The translations under genes and the position numbers were made by a program. From Schaalia dentiphila ATCC 17982 (lineage in GTDB: Bacteria > Actinomycetota > Actinomycetes > Actinomycetales > Actinomycetaceae), in the NCBI RefSeq assembly GCF_000154225.1, contig NZ_DS264586.1, forward strand, positions 2,014,527 to 2,078,526: a stretch of DNA of 64,000 bases, written 5' to 3'. Numbering within the stretch: position 1 is the first letter of the stretch; every line of letters begins with the position of its first letter. Below, piece after piece: positions 31,736 through 40,086 of the stretch. The notes beneath the pieces were generated by a model. It saw only the letters and a program-made list of their open reading frames with translations. It was not told where the DNA came from and ran no database searches.

Positions 31736-34486
31736 ATGAGCGCGACTTTGAACGAGATCCTGGACGACCTGGAGGACGAGGGCCGTCTGGGCCACGACGA
31801 CGCCCTGTACGAGGCCTTCGTGTCCTGGGCCGAGGGCACCGGGCGCCCGCTCTACCCCCACCAGGAGGAGGCTCTGGTGGAGATCCTGGCGGGCAACCAC
31901 GTGATCGCGGCGACCCCCACGGGGTCGGGTAAGTCGATGATCGCGCTCGCCGCGCACTTCACGTCGATGGCGCACGGTGGCCGCTCCTACTACACGGCGC
32001 CGCTCAAGGCCCTGGTGTCGGAGAAGTTCTTTGACCTCGTGTCCCTGTTCGGCGCGGACAACGTCGGCATGGTGACCGGCGACGTGTCTCTCAACGCCGA
32101 CGCGCCCATCATCTGCTGTACCGCCGAGATCCTCGCGAATCAGTCGCTGCGCGAGGGGCCCACGCTGGACGCGGACATGATCGTCATGGACGAGTTCCAC
32201 TTCTACGGGGACCGTCAGCGCGGCTGGGCGTGGCAGGTGCCGCTCCTGGAGCTGAGGACCCCGCAGGTGGTCGCGATGAGCGCGACGCTGGGCGACACGA
32301 CGCGTTTCGAGCGCGCGTGGAAGGAACGCACCGGGCGCGACGTGTCCCTCATCGACGACGCGGAACGCCCCGTGCCCCTCGAGTTCGAGTACGTCGTGGA
32401 CCGCCTGCCCGACACGGTCGAGCGGCTGCTGGGCGAGGGCCGCTGGCCCGTCTACATTGTGCACTTCTCCCAGCGCGACGCCGTTGCCACCGCGCAGTCT
32501 TTCGACCGTTCCTCGCTGATTTCTCCCGAGCAGAAGAAGGCGATCGCCGCGCAGCTGGCGGGCGTGTCGTTTACGAAGGGCTTCGGGCAGACCCTCAAGT
32601 CGCTGCTGGCTCAGGGCATTGGGGTGCATCACGCGGGCATGCTGCCGCGCTACCGTCGCCTCGTCGAGCGCCTCACGCAGGCGGGTCTGCTGCCGATCGT
32701 GTGCGGCACGGACACCCTGGGGGTCGGCATCAATGTGCCGATTCGCACGGTGCTGATGACGTCGCTCGTGAAGTACGACGGCCGACGCATGCGCCACGTG
32801 AGCGCGCGCGAGTTCCACCAGATCGCTGGCCGCGCCGGCCGCGCAGGCTTCGACACGGTCGGTTTCGTGCGCGTCCTGGCCCCCGAGCACGAGGTCGACG
32901 CCGCCCGTGAGCGCGCACGCCTGAACGCCGCGCAGGAGGCCGCACGCGACGCCCGCGAGGCCAAGCGCGCCGCCAAGAAGTCGGCGAAGAAGCGCAAGGG
33001 CCCCGGCGAGGGCGAGATCTCGTGGACGCGATCGACGTTCGAGCGCCTCGTCGATGCGGCTCCCGAGCAGCTCACGAGCCGTTTCGAGATGACGCACGCG
33101 ATGGTCCTCAACGTGCTGGCCGGTGCGCCTGCGGCCGGGCGTGACCCGGGTGAGCACCTCGTGTGGCTGGCGCGCAACAACGATGATCCGCCCACGGATC
33201 GCAACCCGCACCTGCGCCGCCTGGGTGAGATCTACACGTCGATGAAGCAGGCGGGCGTCGTCGAGCACGTGTCCTCTGCCGAGGCCTCGGCGTCGGGTGA
33301 GCCTCGCCTGCGTGCGGCCACCGACCTGCCGGACGACTTCGCGCTCAACCAGCCTCTCTCCCCCTTCGCGCTGGCGGCGCTCGAGCTCTTGGACCCCGAG
33401 TCCCCGACCTTCGCCCTGGACGTCGTCTCGGTCATCGAGTCTGTCCTAGAGGATCCGCGCCCGCTCCTGTTCGCGCAGGAGAAGGCAGCGCGGGCCGAGG
33501 CGGTGGCCGCGATGAAGGCGCAGGGCATGGAATACGACGAGCGCATGGCCGCCCTGGAAGAGGTGACGTGGCCGCGCCCGCTGGCCGATCTACTGGGGGA
33601 AGCGTTCGCGGTGTACCTGCACGCGAACCCGTGGATCGAGGATCAGGAGATTTCCCCGAAGTCGGTCGTGCGCGAGATGATCGAGAACGCACTGACGTTC
33701 ACGGGCATCGTGGGCCGCTACGACGTGGGACGCTCCGAGGGCATCGTGCTGCGCTACCTGACGGACGCGTACCGTGCGCTGCGCCAGATCGTACCGGACG
33801 AGCTGATGACGGACGAGCTCCGTTCGATCATTGCGTGGCTGTCGGCGCTGATCCGCGCGGTGGACTCCTCGCTGCTGGACGAGTGGGAGGCCATGTCCAC
33901 GGGCCAGGCCCTCCCCGCGTCCGAAGGCGACGGCACCCAGGGCGCGGAGCTGGCGTTTGGCGCTCGGGAGGACGGGACGGTTCCATTCAGCGCGAATCGT
34001 CACGCGTTCCGCACGGCGATCCGCTCGGCCCTGTTCGAGCGCGTGGAGGCGATGAGCCGCGACAACGTCGAGGCCTTGGCGCGCCTGGACAAGGCCTCAC
34101 GCACCCCGGTGGCCGCACCGTGGGGCGAGGACGAGTGGGACGCGGTGCTCGAGCGCTACTGGGCGGAGCACGAGTGGATCGGCATCGACCAGCGTGCGCG
34201 CGCCCTGTCGCTGTGCTCGCTAAACGAGGCCCCGACCCGCGAGGACGTGCTGGAGCTGGCCCCCGCTGTGGTTTCCTCTGATTTCGAGCGCGCCCAGGTG
34301 GCGCGCATTGAGGCGATCGCGGACGCAGTCGATCAGGCTGCGGCCGGCACGTTCTGGCTGGCTACGCAGACCCTGTTCGACTCGGAGGAGGACATGGACT
34401 GGCGTATCGTCGCCCTCGTGGACGTGGGAGCCTCGGACGAGGCGAACCGCGTCGTCTTGGCGACGGTCACGGTCGGGCCGCGGTAG
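31736..34486 (+). CDS. DEAD/DEAH-box helicase with DUF3516 C-terminal domain
   Basis: A 916-residue superfamily 2 helicase of the Ski2-like type. The Walker A motif is ATPTGSGKS (about residue 60), motif II is DEFHFYGD, motif III is SATLGD, and VGINVPIRTVL and QIAGRAGRAG mark domain 2. A basic KRAAKKSAKKRK segment near 410 precedes the long DUF3516 region. Such proteins probably remodel RNA; the exact role is unknown. The ATG at 31736 is preceded by GACAAT at 6 nt, close to the leaderless pattern; the frame also allows GTG at 31709. It converges on the VOC gene with only 4 nt between stops. Confidence 0.88.
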   Translation: MSATLNEILDDLEDEGRLGHDDALYEAFVSWAEGTGRPLYPHQEEALVEILAGNHVIAATPTGSGKSMIALAAHFTSMAHGGRSYYTAPLKALVSEKFFDLVSLFGADNVGMVTGDVSLNADAPIICCTAEILANQSLREGPTLDADMIVMDEFHFYGDRQRGWAWQVPLLELRTPQVVAMSATLGDTTRFERAWKERTGRDVSLIDDAERPVPLEFEYVVDRLPDTVERLLGEGRWPVYIVHFSQRDAVATAQSFDRSSLISPEQKKAIAAQLAGVSFTKGFGQTLKSLLAQGIGVHHAGMLPRYRRLVERLTQAGLLPIVCGTDTLGVGINVPIRTVLMTSLVKYDGRRMRHVSAREFHQIAGRAGRAGFDTVGFVRVLAPEHEVDAARERARLNAAQEAARDAREAKRAAKKSAKKRKGPGEGEISWTRSTFERLVDAAPEQLTSRFEMTHAMVLNVLAGAPAAGRDPGEHLVWLARNNDDPPTDRNPHLRRLGEIYTSMKQAGVVEHVSSAEASASGEPRLRAATDLPDDFALNQPLSPFALAALELLDPESPTFALDVVSVIESVLEDPRPLLFAQEKAARAEAVAAMKAQGMEYDERMAALEEVTWPRPLADLLGEAFAVYLHANPWIEDQEISPKSVVREMIENALTFTGIVGRYDVGRSEGIVLRYLTDAYRALRQIVPDELMTDELRSIIAWLSALIRAVDSSLLDEWEAMSTGQALPASEGDGTQGAELAFGAREDGTVPFSANRHAFRTAIRSALFERVEAMSRDNVEALARLDKASRTPVAAPWGEDEWDAVLERYWAEHEWIGIDQRARALSLCSLNEAPTREDVLELAPAVVSSDFERAQVARIEAIADAVDQAAAGTFWLATQTLFDSEEDMDWRIVALVDVGASDEANRVVLATVTVGPR

Positions 34487-34490
34487 GGGC

Positions 34491-34932
34491 CTACTCTCCG
34501 CCTTGGGTCTCTGGCGCTCGCCGCTCGCCGATCTCCTGCTGGAGACGCAGAAGGTAACCGTCGGGGTCCTGGACCAGGAACTGCCGAACGCCGATCTCGC
34601 GCTCGCCCGCCCGATACCACTGTTCTTCGGGTTCGACGAAGATCGGCCACTGCGCCTGCGTGAGGCGCCGCCACGCGGCGTCCAGATCTTCGACCTGAAC
34701 CTCGAGGTTGATCCCACGACCAAGCGGTGGCTCAAGGGGGCCGGTCGCCCACGTCCTCCCGTGGTTGATCTGGTCGAGCATCAGGTGCGCGTTGCCCAAG
34801 ACGAGGTATCCGAAGCCCTCCTCGGGCCGCTCGTATCGAAGGCAGAAGCCGACGAGGTCGCACCAAAAGCGGCGCGACGCCTCGTAGTTGGTGACGGCAA
34901 GTTCGGGAACAAAGCCCGGGTTCGCTGGTCAT
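34491..34932 (-). pseudogene. VOC (glyoxalase/bleomycin-resistance) family gene with a frameshift at codon 7
   Basis: From the ATG at 34932 the first codons read MTSEPGL. One extra base near 34911-34914 then shifts the frame. Removing it joins MTSEPG to FVPELAVTNYEASRRFW and onward to LGNAHLMLDQINHGRTW and FLVQDPDGYLLRLQQE, a complete VOC protein of about 146 residues. The shifted frame has no start codon of its own before TTG at 34799. TAGAGT lies 6 nt before the ATG, as in other leaderless genes here. It is either a sequencing error, a recent pseudogene, or a programmed shift at GGG-CTT-TGT. Confidence 0.75.
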
Positions 34933-34991
34933 AGCCTCACTCTAGCGGCCACCGGGCGCGGGGGCGACTGGGCTGGCTGCCGCACAGCGGG

Positions 34992-35555
34992 TCAGCGGCG
35001 GGCGTAGCGTCGTACCTTCTCGACAAATTCGGCGCGGTATTCCGGGGTGTCCTGCGGATGATCGATCTTGCCAAGGATAAACGTGTCCGTCAGACGAATG
35101 CCGACAAAGCCCAGGATCATGTGCTTCCACCGCGTGACCGGACCACCGAAGAGACGATAGATGAGAGCGGATGCGCGGGAGGTGAGGATCAGCGCCGCGG
35201 TCTTGCCCGTCAGCTTCGCCTCGCTCTTGCCGTCGGCGAATCGGTATGCGAAGCGCGGGGTGAAAGTACGATCGATGAATCCCTTGAGGATCGCTGGTTC
35301 GGCCGACCACCAGATCGGGAAGCTGAAGACGAGGTGATCCGCCCACGCGATCAGCTCCTGGTAGCGTTCCGGGGCGCTTTCGTCCTCCATGTGCTTGCGG
35401 TACCCGTATCGCAGGTTCGGGTCGAAGTCTTCGGTAGCGAGGTCGATGGTGCGCACCTCGTGACCGGCTCTGCTTGCCTCTTCGGCGTAGGCGCTCGCCA
35501 GCTCCTGGGAGTAACTGGCTACGTCGGGGCTTCCTTGAATAACGAGGATCTTCAT
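34992..35555 (-). CDS. Flavodoxin-fold NAD(P)H oxidoreductase (KefF/MdaB-like)
   Basis: A 187-residue protein that begins MKILVIQGSPDVASYSQELA (flavin phosphate loop) and contains FSFPIWWSAEPAILKGFIDRTFTP, the conserved NQO/KefF block. It probably reduces quinones or electrophiles using FMN/FAD and NAD(P)H. The ATG at 35555 follows AAGGAG, spacing 6; the upstream 8-codon extension would overlap the operator-like palindrome. It is a single gene with a good TATAAT -10 and a palindrome at the start site, suggesting stress-responsive repression. Confidence 0.88.
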   Translation of the reverse strand: MKILVIQGSPDVASYSQELASAYAEEASRAGHEVRTIDLATEDFDPNLRYGYRKHMEDESAPERYQELIAWADHLVFSFPIWWSAEPAILKGFIDRTFTPRFAYRFADGKSEAKLTGKTAALILTSRASALIYRLFGGPVTRWKHMILGFVGIRLTDTFILGKIDHPQDTPEYRAEFVEKVRRYARR

Positions 35556-35573
35556 GATGACTCCTTCACTATC

Positions 35574-35593
35574 AGACACGCGGTCTAATTATA
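35574..35593 (-). promoter_or_regulatory. Promoter -10 and operator palindrome of the oxidoreductase gene
   Basis: A perfect TATAAT lies at 35593-35588 on the minus strand, immediately followed by AGAC-CGCGT-GTCT (35586-35574). This is a palindrome that would cover the transcription start, 18 nt before the ATG. This is the classic layout for a TetR- or MarR-type repressor. No -35 of quality is visible. Confidence 0.55.
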
Positions 35594-35699
35594 CACTTTA
35601 TGCCTGGACACATCGTTGATCCATCGTTACTGTCGACTATCCTCCGAGATGCTCATACGATTACAGAACCAGTATTTACAGGAGAATTCTGGCGTTCCT

Positions 35700-36413
35700 T
35701 TACGCGCCTTTGAAGCGTTTCGCACCAGTTCGACCGGTTTGTAGGATTATCCAGTCGATACCGGCAAAGATGGCCATGAAGAGCAGGGCGCCGATCAGGA
35801 TCGCGACGATGTTGATCGTCACCTGCACGTAGCCAATGCGCCACACGTTGACGAAACCGTAGGGGTACTGGTGTGTGAAGGTGCCCCGAATCAGCGTGTA
35901 CGCCACCCACGTGATCGGGATCAGCAGCGCGCGGCCCAGCGTCGCCCACGCAATGCCGCCGCGCGGACCCGCGAGCGCGGCCGTGCCCACGAAGGCGGCC
36001 GGGACGACGATGTGCTGCAGCGGGTTGGTGACGAGCGCGAAGCCGGAGAGGACCTCGTAGGGGCCAATCAGCGTCGCGTAGACGATCGCGGTCACGGTGA
36101 TCATCATGAGCGCACACAGGTGCGTGGCCCTCCCCCACGCCCCGACGCGGCCTCGGCGCGCGAGGCGGGTCGAGATGATCGCAACCATGATGTTGGACAG
36201 CTCGGTGAAGTAGGACAGGCAATTGATGAGGCGCTCGGGCGCGCCCGCCCAGCCGTGGGCGACACCCGCGAAGAGGCCCTCCTCGACGTAGGTCGGCGCA
36301 GCGTATCCATCAAAGGCCGTGATAATAAGAGTGGCGGCGACGCCCGCCCAGGCGAGAGCGGCGACCACCCAGTAGGCGGCGCGCCCGCGACGGCTCAGTT
36401 CAGTCATAGTCAT
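35700..36413 (-). CDS. Pr6Pr-type integral membrane protein
   Basis: A 237-residue protein with six or seven hydrophobic helices. SYFTELSNIMVAIISTRLARRG, NPLQHIVVPAAF and IRGTFTHQYPYGFVN(V)WRIGY are characteristic of the Pr6Pr/FAR-17a-like family, some of whose members are fatty-acyl ester hydrolases in eukaryotes. The bacterial role is unknown. Two ATGs near 36413/36407 and a GTG at 36431 are possible starts; none has a strong ribosome site. Confidence 0.75.
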   Translation of the reverse strand: MTMTELSRRGRAAYWVVAALAWAGVAATLIITAFDGYAAPTYVEEGLFAGVAHGWAGAPERLINCLSYFTELSNIMVAIISTRLARRGRVGAWGRATHLCALMMITVTAIVYATLIGPYEVLSGFALVTNPLQHIVVPAAFVGTAALAGPRGGIAWATLGRALLIPITWVAYTLIRGTFTHQYPYGFVNVWRIGYVQVTINIVAILIGALLFMAIFAGIDWIILQTGRTGAKRFKGA

Positions 36414-36534
36414 CGTGTCCGATGATGACACAAGGCGGGAACTACTTCAGCGGCTGTGAGGAGACGTCCCACGACCCGGTCGCTGGGTGCGCTCACGCCG
36501 CAGGACGCGACCAGGGGACACGTGTCTAGAGGAA

Positions 36535-37047
36535 TCAGGACTGTGCGGCCAGGTCCGTGACCTCAGCATCCGTCAGCTCGACGAGGTCGAGGGGGCTCAG
36601 TTCGACGCTGAGGCCTCGGCGCCCGCCCGAGATGATCATGGTCTCGTGGTCCAGGCACGCCGAGTCGATGAACACACGGTGCGAGGTGGTCTGCCCGAGC
36701 GGGCTGATGCCGCCCACGACGTAGCCAGTGCGACGCTGTGCGACAGCAGGGTCGGCCATGGCGGCGCTCTTAGCGCCGACGGCCTTGGCGATCAGCTTCA
36801 TGGACAGGTGAGCCCGGGCGGGCACACAACCGACGACGAACTCGCCGGTGGGCTCCAGGCGCACCATGAGGGTCTTGAAAGCCTGGGTGGGGTCGATGCC
36901 CAGCTTCTCGACGGTCTCCTCGCCAAATGAGCGGGCGGCCGGGTCGTGCTCGTACTCGTGAACGGTAAAAGCAACGCCGGCCGCCGTGAGCGCCTCGATG
37001 GCGCGGGTGGGGCCGCCGCCGTGGTCTTTGCTGTGTTTACGAGCCAT
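36535..37047 (-). CDS. ybaK: Cys-tRNA(Pro) deacylase YbaK/EbsC
   Basis: A 170-residue editing enzyme that hydrolyses Cys-tRNA(Pro) formed by ProRS. Typical features: an FTVHEYEHDP start, KTLMVRLEPTGEFVVGCVPA (catalytic Lys region), and GYVVGGISPLGQ. The length is usual. TACACT lies 6 nt upstream of the ATG with no ribosome site, so it is probably leaderless. Confidence 0.92.
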   Translation of the reverse strand: MARKHSKDHGGGPTRAIEALTAAGVAFTVHEYEHDPAARSFGEETVEKLGIDPTQAFKTLMVRLEPTGEFVVGCVPARAHLSMKLIAKAVGAKSAAMADPAVAQRRTGYVVGGISPLGQTTSHRVFIDSACLDHETMIISGGRRGLSVELSPLDLVELTDAEVTDLAAQS

Positions 37048-37066
37048 GACCCCAGTGTAGGACGCG

Positions 37067-37456
37067 TCAGAGGATGGACGCGGTCGGGTCGTCGATGACG
37101 GCCTTGCCGAAGGGGAAGCAGGTGATCGGGATCATCTTGAGGTTGGCGATGGCCAGCGGGATGCCAACGATCGTGACGGCCTGCGCGGCGGCGGTAGTGA
37201 TGTGGCCGATGGCGAGCCACAGGCCCGCGACCAGGAACCACACGATGTTCATGATGCCAGAGCCCGCTCCCACGCCCGGCTTGTCGATGACGCGTTTGCC
37301 AAACGGCCACAGCACGTAACCGGCGATGCGGAAGCAGGCAACGCCCGCGGGGATCGTGACGATGAAGATGCAGGAGAAGAGTCCCGCGAGGAGGTATCCC
37401 AGGAAGAGCGGGAGCCCTCCGAAGAGGAACCAGATGATGTTGAGCAGGGTACGCAT
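37067..37456 (-). CDS. yccF: YccF-family membrane protein (DUF307)
   Basis: A 129-residue protein made of two homologous halves. Each half has a hydrophobic segment followed by P-F-G-K-(R/A)-V-I-D: LWPFGKRVIDKPGVG and CFPFGKAVIDDPTAS. NIIWFLFGGLPLFLGYL and NIVWFLVAGLWLAIGH are the matching helices. The function is unknown. The ATG follows AAGGA. It lies just upstream of ybaK in the same direction. Confidence 0.88.
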   Translation of the reverse strand: MRTLLNIIWFLFGGLPLFLGYLLAGLFSCIFIVTIPAGVACFRIAGYVLWPFGKRVIDKPGVGAGSGIMNIVWFLVAGLWLAIGHITTAAAQAVTIVGIPLAIANLKMIPITCFPFGKAVIDDPTASIL

Positions 37457-37571
37457 GGCGTGTCCTTTCCTTGATCTGTAAACATTCTAGTCTGCCACAA
37501 CGCGGCTCTCAGACTCCCCTGAGTGGCCCCTGATTCGCCCCTGAAAGTAACACCGCGCGTACCATGAGGGC

Positions 37572-38270
37572 ATGAGCATTCCCGAGGCCATCGCCGCTGC
37601 CCGCGACCGCATCGACCGCGCGACGTCCGCGTGCGGCCGCACCGATTCGGTGCACCTGGAGCTGGCGGTCAAGACGCGCACGCCCAAGGAGTGCCGGGCC
37701 GCCGCCGCTGCCCTACGCGAGGCGGGCCTGCCGATCCTACTGGGCCATAACCGGGTTCAGGAGGCGCGCGCGACGGCGGAGGCGATCCGCGAGGTGCCCG
37801 GCGCGCGCATCCACCTGATTGGGCCTCTGCAGTCCAACAAGATCAACCAGGCGCTGGCCTGCGTGGACGCGATCGAGTCGCTGGACTCCCCCGCCCTGGC
37901 CTCAAAAATCGACGCACGCGCGACCGGTACGCTCCCGGTATTCGTCGAGGTGAACGTCTCGGGCGAGACCACGAAGCACGGCTGCGCCCCCTCCGACGTC
38001 GCAGCGCTGATCGACGCGGTCGAGGCCTCGGCCCACCTGCAGCTCGCGGGCTTCATGACGGTGGGCCTGAACTCCCCCGTCGAGGCCGACGTGCGCGCGG
38101 CCTACGCGCAGCTGCGCGGCATCAGGGACGAGGCCGCCGCGCGCCTGGGCATCAACGAGTCCGACCTGGCGCTGTCAATGGGCATGAGCCGCGACCTGGA
38201 GTGGGCCATAGCCGAGGGCGCGACGATCGTGCGCCTGGGAACTGCCGTTTTCGGGGCCCGCCGTGTCTGA
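37572..38270 (+). CDS. yggS: YggS/PROSC-family pyridoxal phosphate homeostasis protein
   Basis: A 232-residue TIM-barrel protein that binds PLP without catalysis and buffers its level. The PLP lysine lies in ELAVKTRTPKE. The family's GEN-x-V-Q-E motif appears as GHNRVQEA. HLIGPLQSNKINQ, EVNVSGETTKHG and SMGMSRDLEWAIAEGATIVRLGTAVFG are conserved. TACCAT is 6 nt before the ATG, suggesting a leaderless mRNA. Confidence 0.9.
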   Translation: MSIPEAIAAARDRIDRATSACGRTDSVHLELAVKTRTPKECRAAAAALREAGLPILLGHNRVQEARATAEAIREVPGARIHLIGPLQSNKINQALACVDAIESLDSPALASKIDARATGTLPVFVEVNVSGETTKHGCAPSDVAALIDAVEASAHLQLAGFMTVGLNSPVEADVRAAYAQLRGIRDEAAARLGINESDLALSMGMSRDLEWAIAEGATIVRLGTAVFGARRV

Positions 38271-38317
38271 GCGGACTGCTCGCTCGCGCTAGTACATCGC
38301 CGACTAGGATTATCCCC

Positions 38318-38938
38318 ATGATGACTGTTCTCGCTGGAATGTCCGCCGCTATCCTGGCGCTCGCCCCGATCACAAATCCGATCGGCGGTCTCGCGGCGTT
38401 CGCAGGACTCACCGCCGGCAATGCTGCGGCTGCGGTGCGCTCGCAGGCGTGGAAGACAGGCATCTATGTGTTCGCCATCCTGACGGTGTTCGCGGTCAGT
38501 GGCTCACTCATCATGCGCTTCTTCGGCTTCGACCTGCCCTCGCTACAGATCGCGGGTGGCTTGGTCGTCTCGCACTCGGGTTTCTCGATGTTGGAAAACA
38601 AGCGCCGTGCCACCCATGAGGAGACTCAGCACGCGACCTCCAAGCCGGACGTGTCCTTCTCCCCCATGGCGCTCCCCCTCATCGCGGGGCCCGGCTCGAT
38701 CGGCGTGGTCATCGCGCTGGCCGCCCGCAACACGGCCATCGGTTTTCATGTCGGCATCGTCCTGGGAATCGCGGTGACAGCGGCCGTCATCGCGCTGCTA
38801 CTGCGCTACGGCACGCCCTGGATCGACAAACTGGGTGCCACCGGCGTCGGCGCGATCGTGCGCATCATGGGCTTCTTGATCCTCGTCATCGGCGTCGAGC
38901 TCATCATCCACGGGGTGCGCGCGCTCCAGCTCTTCTAA
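38318..38938 (+). CDS. MarC-family integral membrane protein
   Basis: A 206-residue protein with six hydrophobic helices. APITNPIGGLAAFAGLTAG in helix 1 and SPMALPLIAGPGSIGVVIALA in helix 4 are the duplicated MarC signatures. The role is not firmly known; it is not a proven antibiotic pump. The ATG at 38318 is preceded by TAGGAT at 7 nt. The frame extends back into yggS, which I reject. It is convergent with lplA. Confidence 0.88.
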   Translation: MMTVLAGMSAAILALAPITNPIGGLAAFAGLTAGNAAAAVRSQAWKTGIYVFAILTVFAVSGSLIMRFFGFDLPSLQIAGGLVVSHSGFSMLENKRRATHEETQHATSKPDVSFSPMALPLIAGPGSIGVVIALAARNTAIGFHVGIVLGIAVTAAVIALLLRYGTPWIDKLGATGVGAIVRIMGFLILVIGVELIIHGVRALQLF

Positions 38939-39013
38939 GCGGAAGCCCGCCCCGGCCTCGTCGAAACGACGCTGAAGCGGGCAACGGGCCCGGTTCGCAC
39001 CAAGCGAGCGTGC

Positions 39014-40063
39014 TCAGGGGATGCGGTGCACCCACTCCTCGCGCGCGAACTTCGTCTCGCAGCGCTCCCGCGCGACCGCCAGGTCCTCCTCGGTGATGGT
39101 GCCGACGCTCGCGTTGTACTTCTCCTTGAAGTGGTCGAAGAACACCTTCAGGATCTCTTCGCGGGGAAGCCCGGTCTGGGAGCGCATGGGGTCTACGCGC
39201 TTGACGGCGCTGCGGGTGCCCTTGTCTCGGATCTTCTCCATGCCGATGCGCAGGACTTCGTTCATCTTGATGGCGTCGATGTCGTAGGCCATGGTCACGT
39301 GGTGGACCATGTAGCCGTTGGCCCAGCGTTTCTGCGCGGCGCCGCCGATCTTGCCCGACTCGGAGGCGATGTCGTTGAGCGGCACGTACTTGGCCTTGAT
39401 GCCGAGCTTTTCGAGGACCTCCATGACCCACTGATCGAGGTACGGGTAGGCCTGCTCGAAGCTCATTCCCTCCACGAGGGCCGTGGGGATGACGAGCGAG
39501 TAGGTGATGCAGTTGCCGGGCTCCATGAACATGGCGCCGCCGCCGGTGACGCGCCGCGACACGGTGATGCCGTAACGGTCGACGCCGTCCTGCTGGATTT
39601 CGTTCTGGTAGGACTGGAAGGAGCCGATGACGACCTGGGGGCCGTTCCACTCCCACAGGCGCATGAAGGGCTTGCGGCGGCCCGCGGCCACGTCTTCGAC
39701 CAGGGTTTCGTCCATGGCGACGTTGATCATCGGGTCGACGACGGGGCCGTGGATGACGTCGAAGTCGATGTCGTCCCACGACAGGGCGGCGCCCAGCGCG
39801 CGGCGTACGGCGATGCCGACGGCCTCGGGGGTCACCCCCATGAGCGTGTCACCTTCGTGGAGGGCGGCCTCCACGCGCGCGGCCAGATCCTTCGCGCTCG
39901 ACGAGGCCGGGGCCCCTTCGAGGGACGCGGTGATCCGGGTGAGTGCGTCGTCGGGGTCGAGGAAGAAGTCGCCGGATACGCTCACGCGCGTCAGGCGGTC
40001 CTCCTCCACGCCGGTGTCGACGACGACGAGCTTGCCTCCGGGAACTTTATACTCTCCATGCAT
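39014..40063 (-). CDS. lplA: Lipoate-protein ligase with the accessory domain at the N-terminus
   Basis: A 349-residue protein. Residues 1-80 (GEYKVPGGKLVVVDTGVEEDRL..VSGDFFLDPDDAL) match the Lip_prot_lig_C accessory domain, which in E. coli LplA is C-terminal. Residues about 110-349 are the catalytic domain, with RRVTGGGAMFMEPGNCITYS (the RRxxGGG nucleotide loop) and GKIGGAAQKRW containing the catalytic Lys region. It activates lipoate and attaches it to 2-oxoacid dehydrogenase or GcvH lipoyl domains. TACAAT lies 7 nt before the ATG (leaderless pattern). The long frame upstream to 40408 runs antisense inside ilvD and is rejected. Confidence 0.88.
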   Translation of the reverse strand: MHGEYKVPGGKLVVVDTGVEEDRLTRVSVSGDFFLDPDDALTRITASLEGAPASSSAKDLAARVEAALHEGDTLMGVTPEAVGIAVRRALGAALSWDDIDFDVIHGPVVDPMINVAMDETLVEDVAAGRRKPFMRLWEWNGPQVVIGSFQSYQNEIQQDGVDRYGITVSRRVTGGGAMFMEPGNCITYSLVIPTALVEGMSFEQAYPYLDQWVMEVLEKLGIKAKYVPLNDIASESGKIGGAAQKRWANGYMVHHVTMAYDIDAIKMNEVLRIGMEKIRDKGTRSAVKRVDPMRSQTGLPREEILKVFFDHFKEKYNASVGTITEEDLAVARERCETKFAREEWVHRIP

Positions 40064-40086
40064 GCCCACGATTGTAGGCGCTCCGC

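Noticed and set aside
31499..33268. 589-residue minus-strand frame opposite the helicase gene
   Set aside because: It is a high-GC antisense shadow rich in Arg/His/Ala; the plus-strand helicase has clear motifs throughout.
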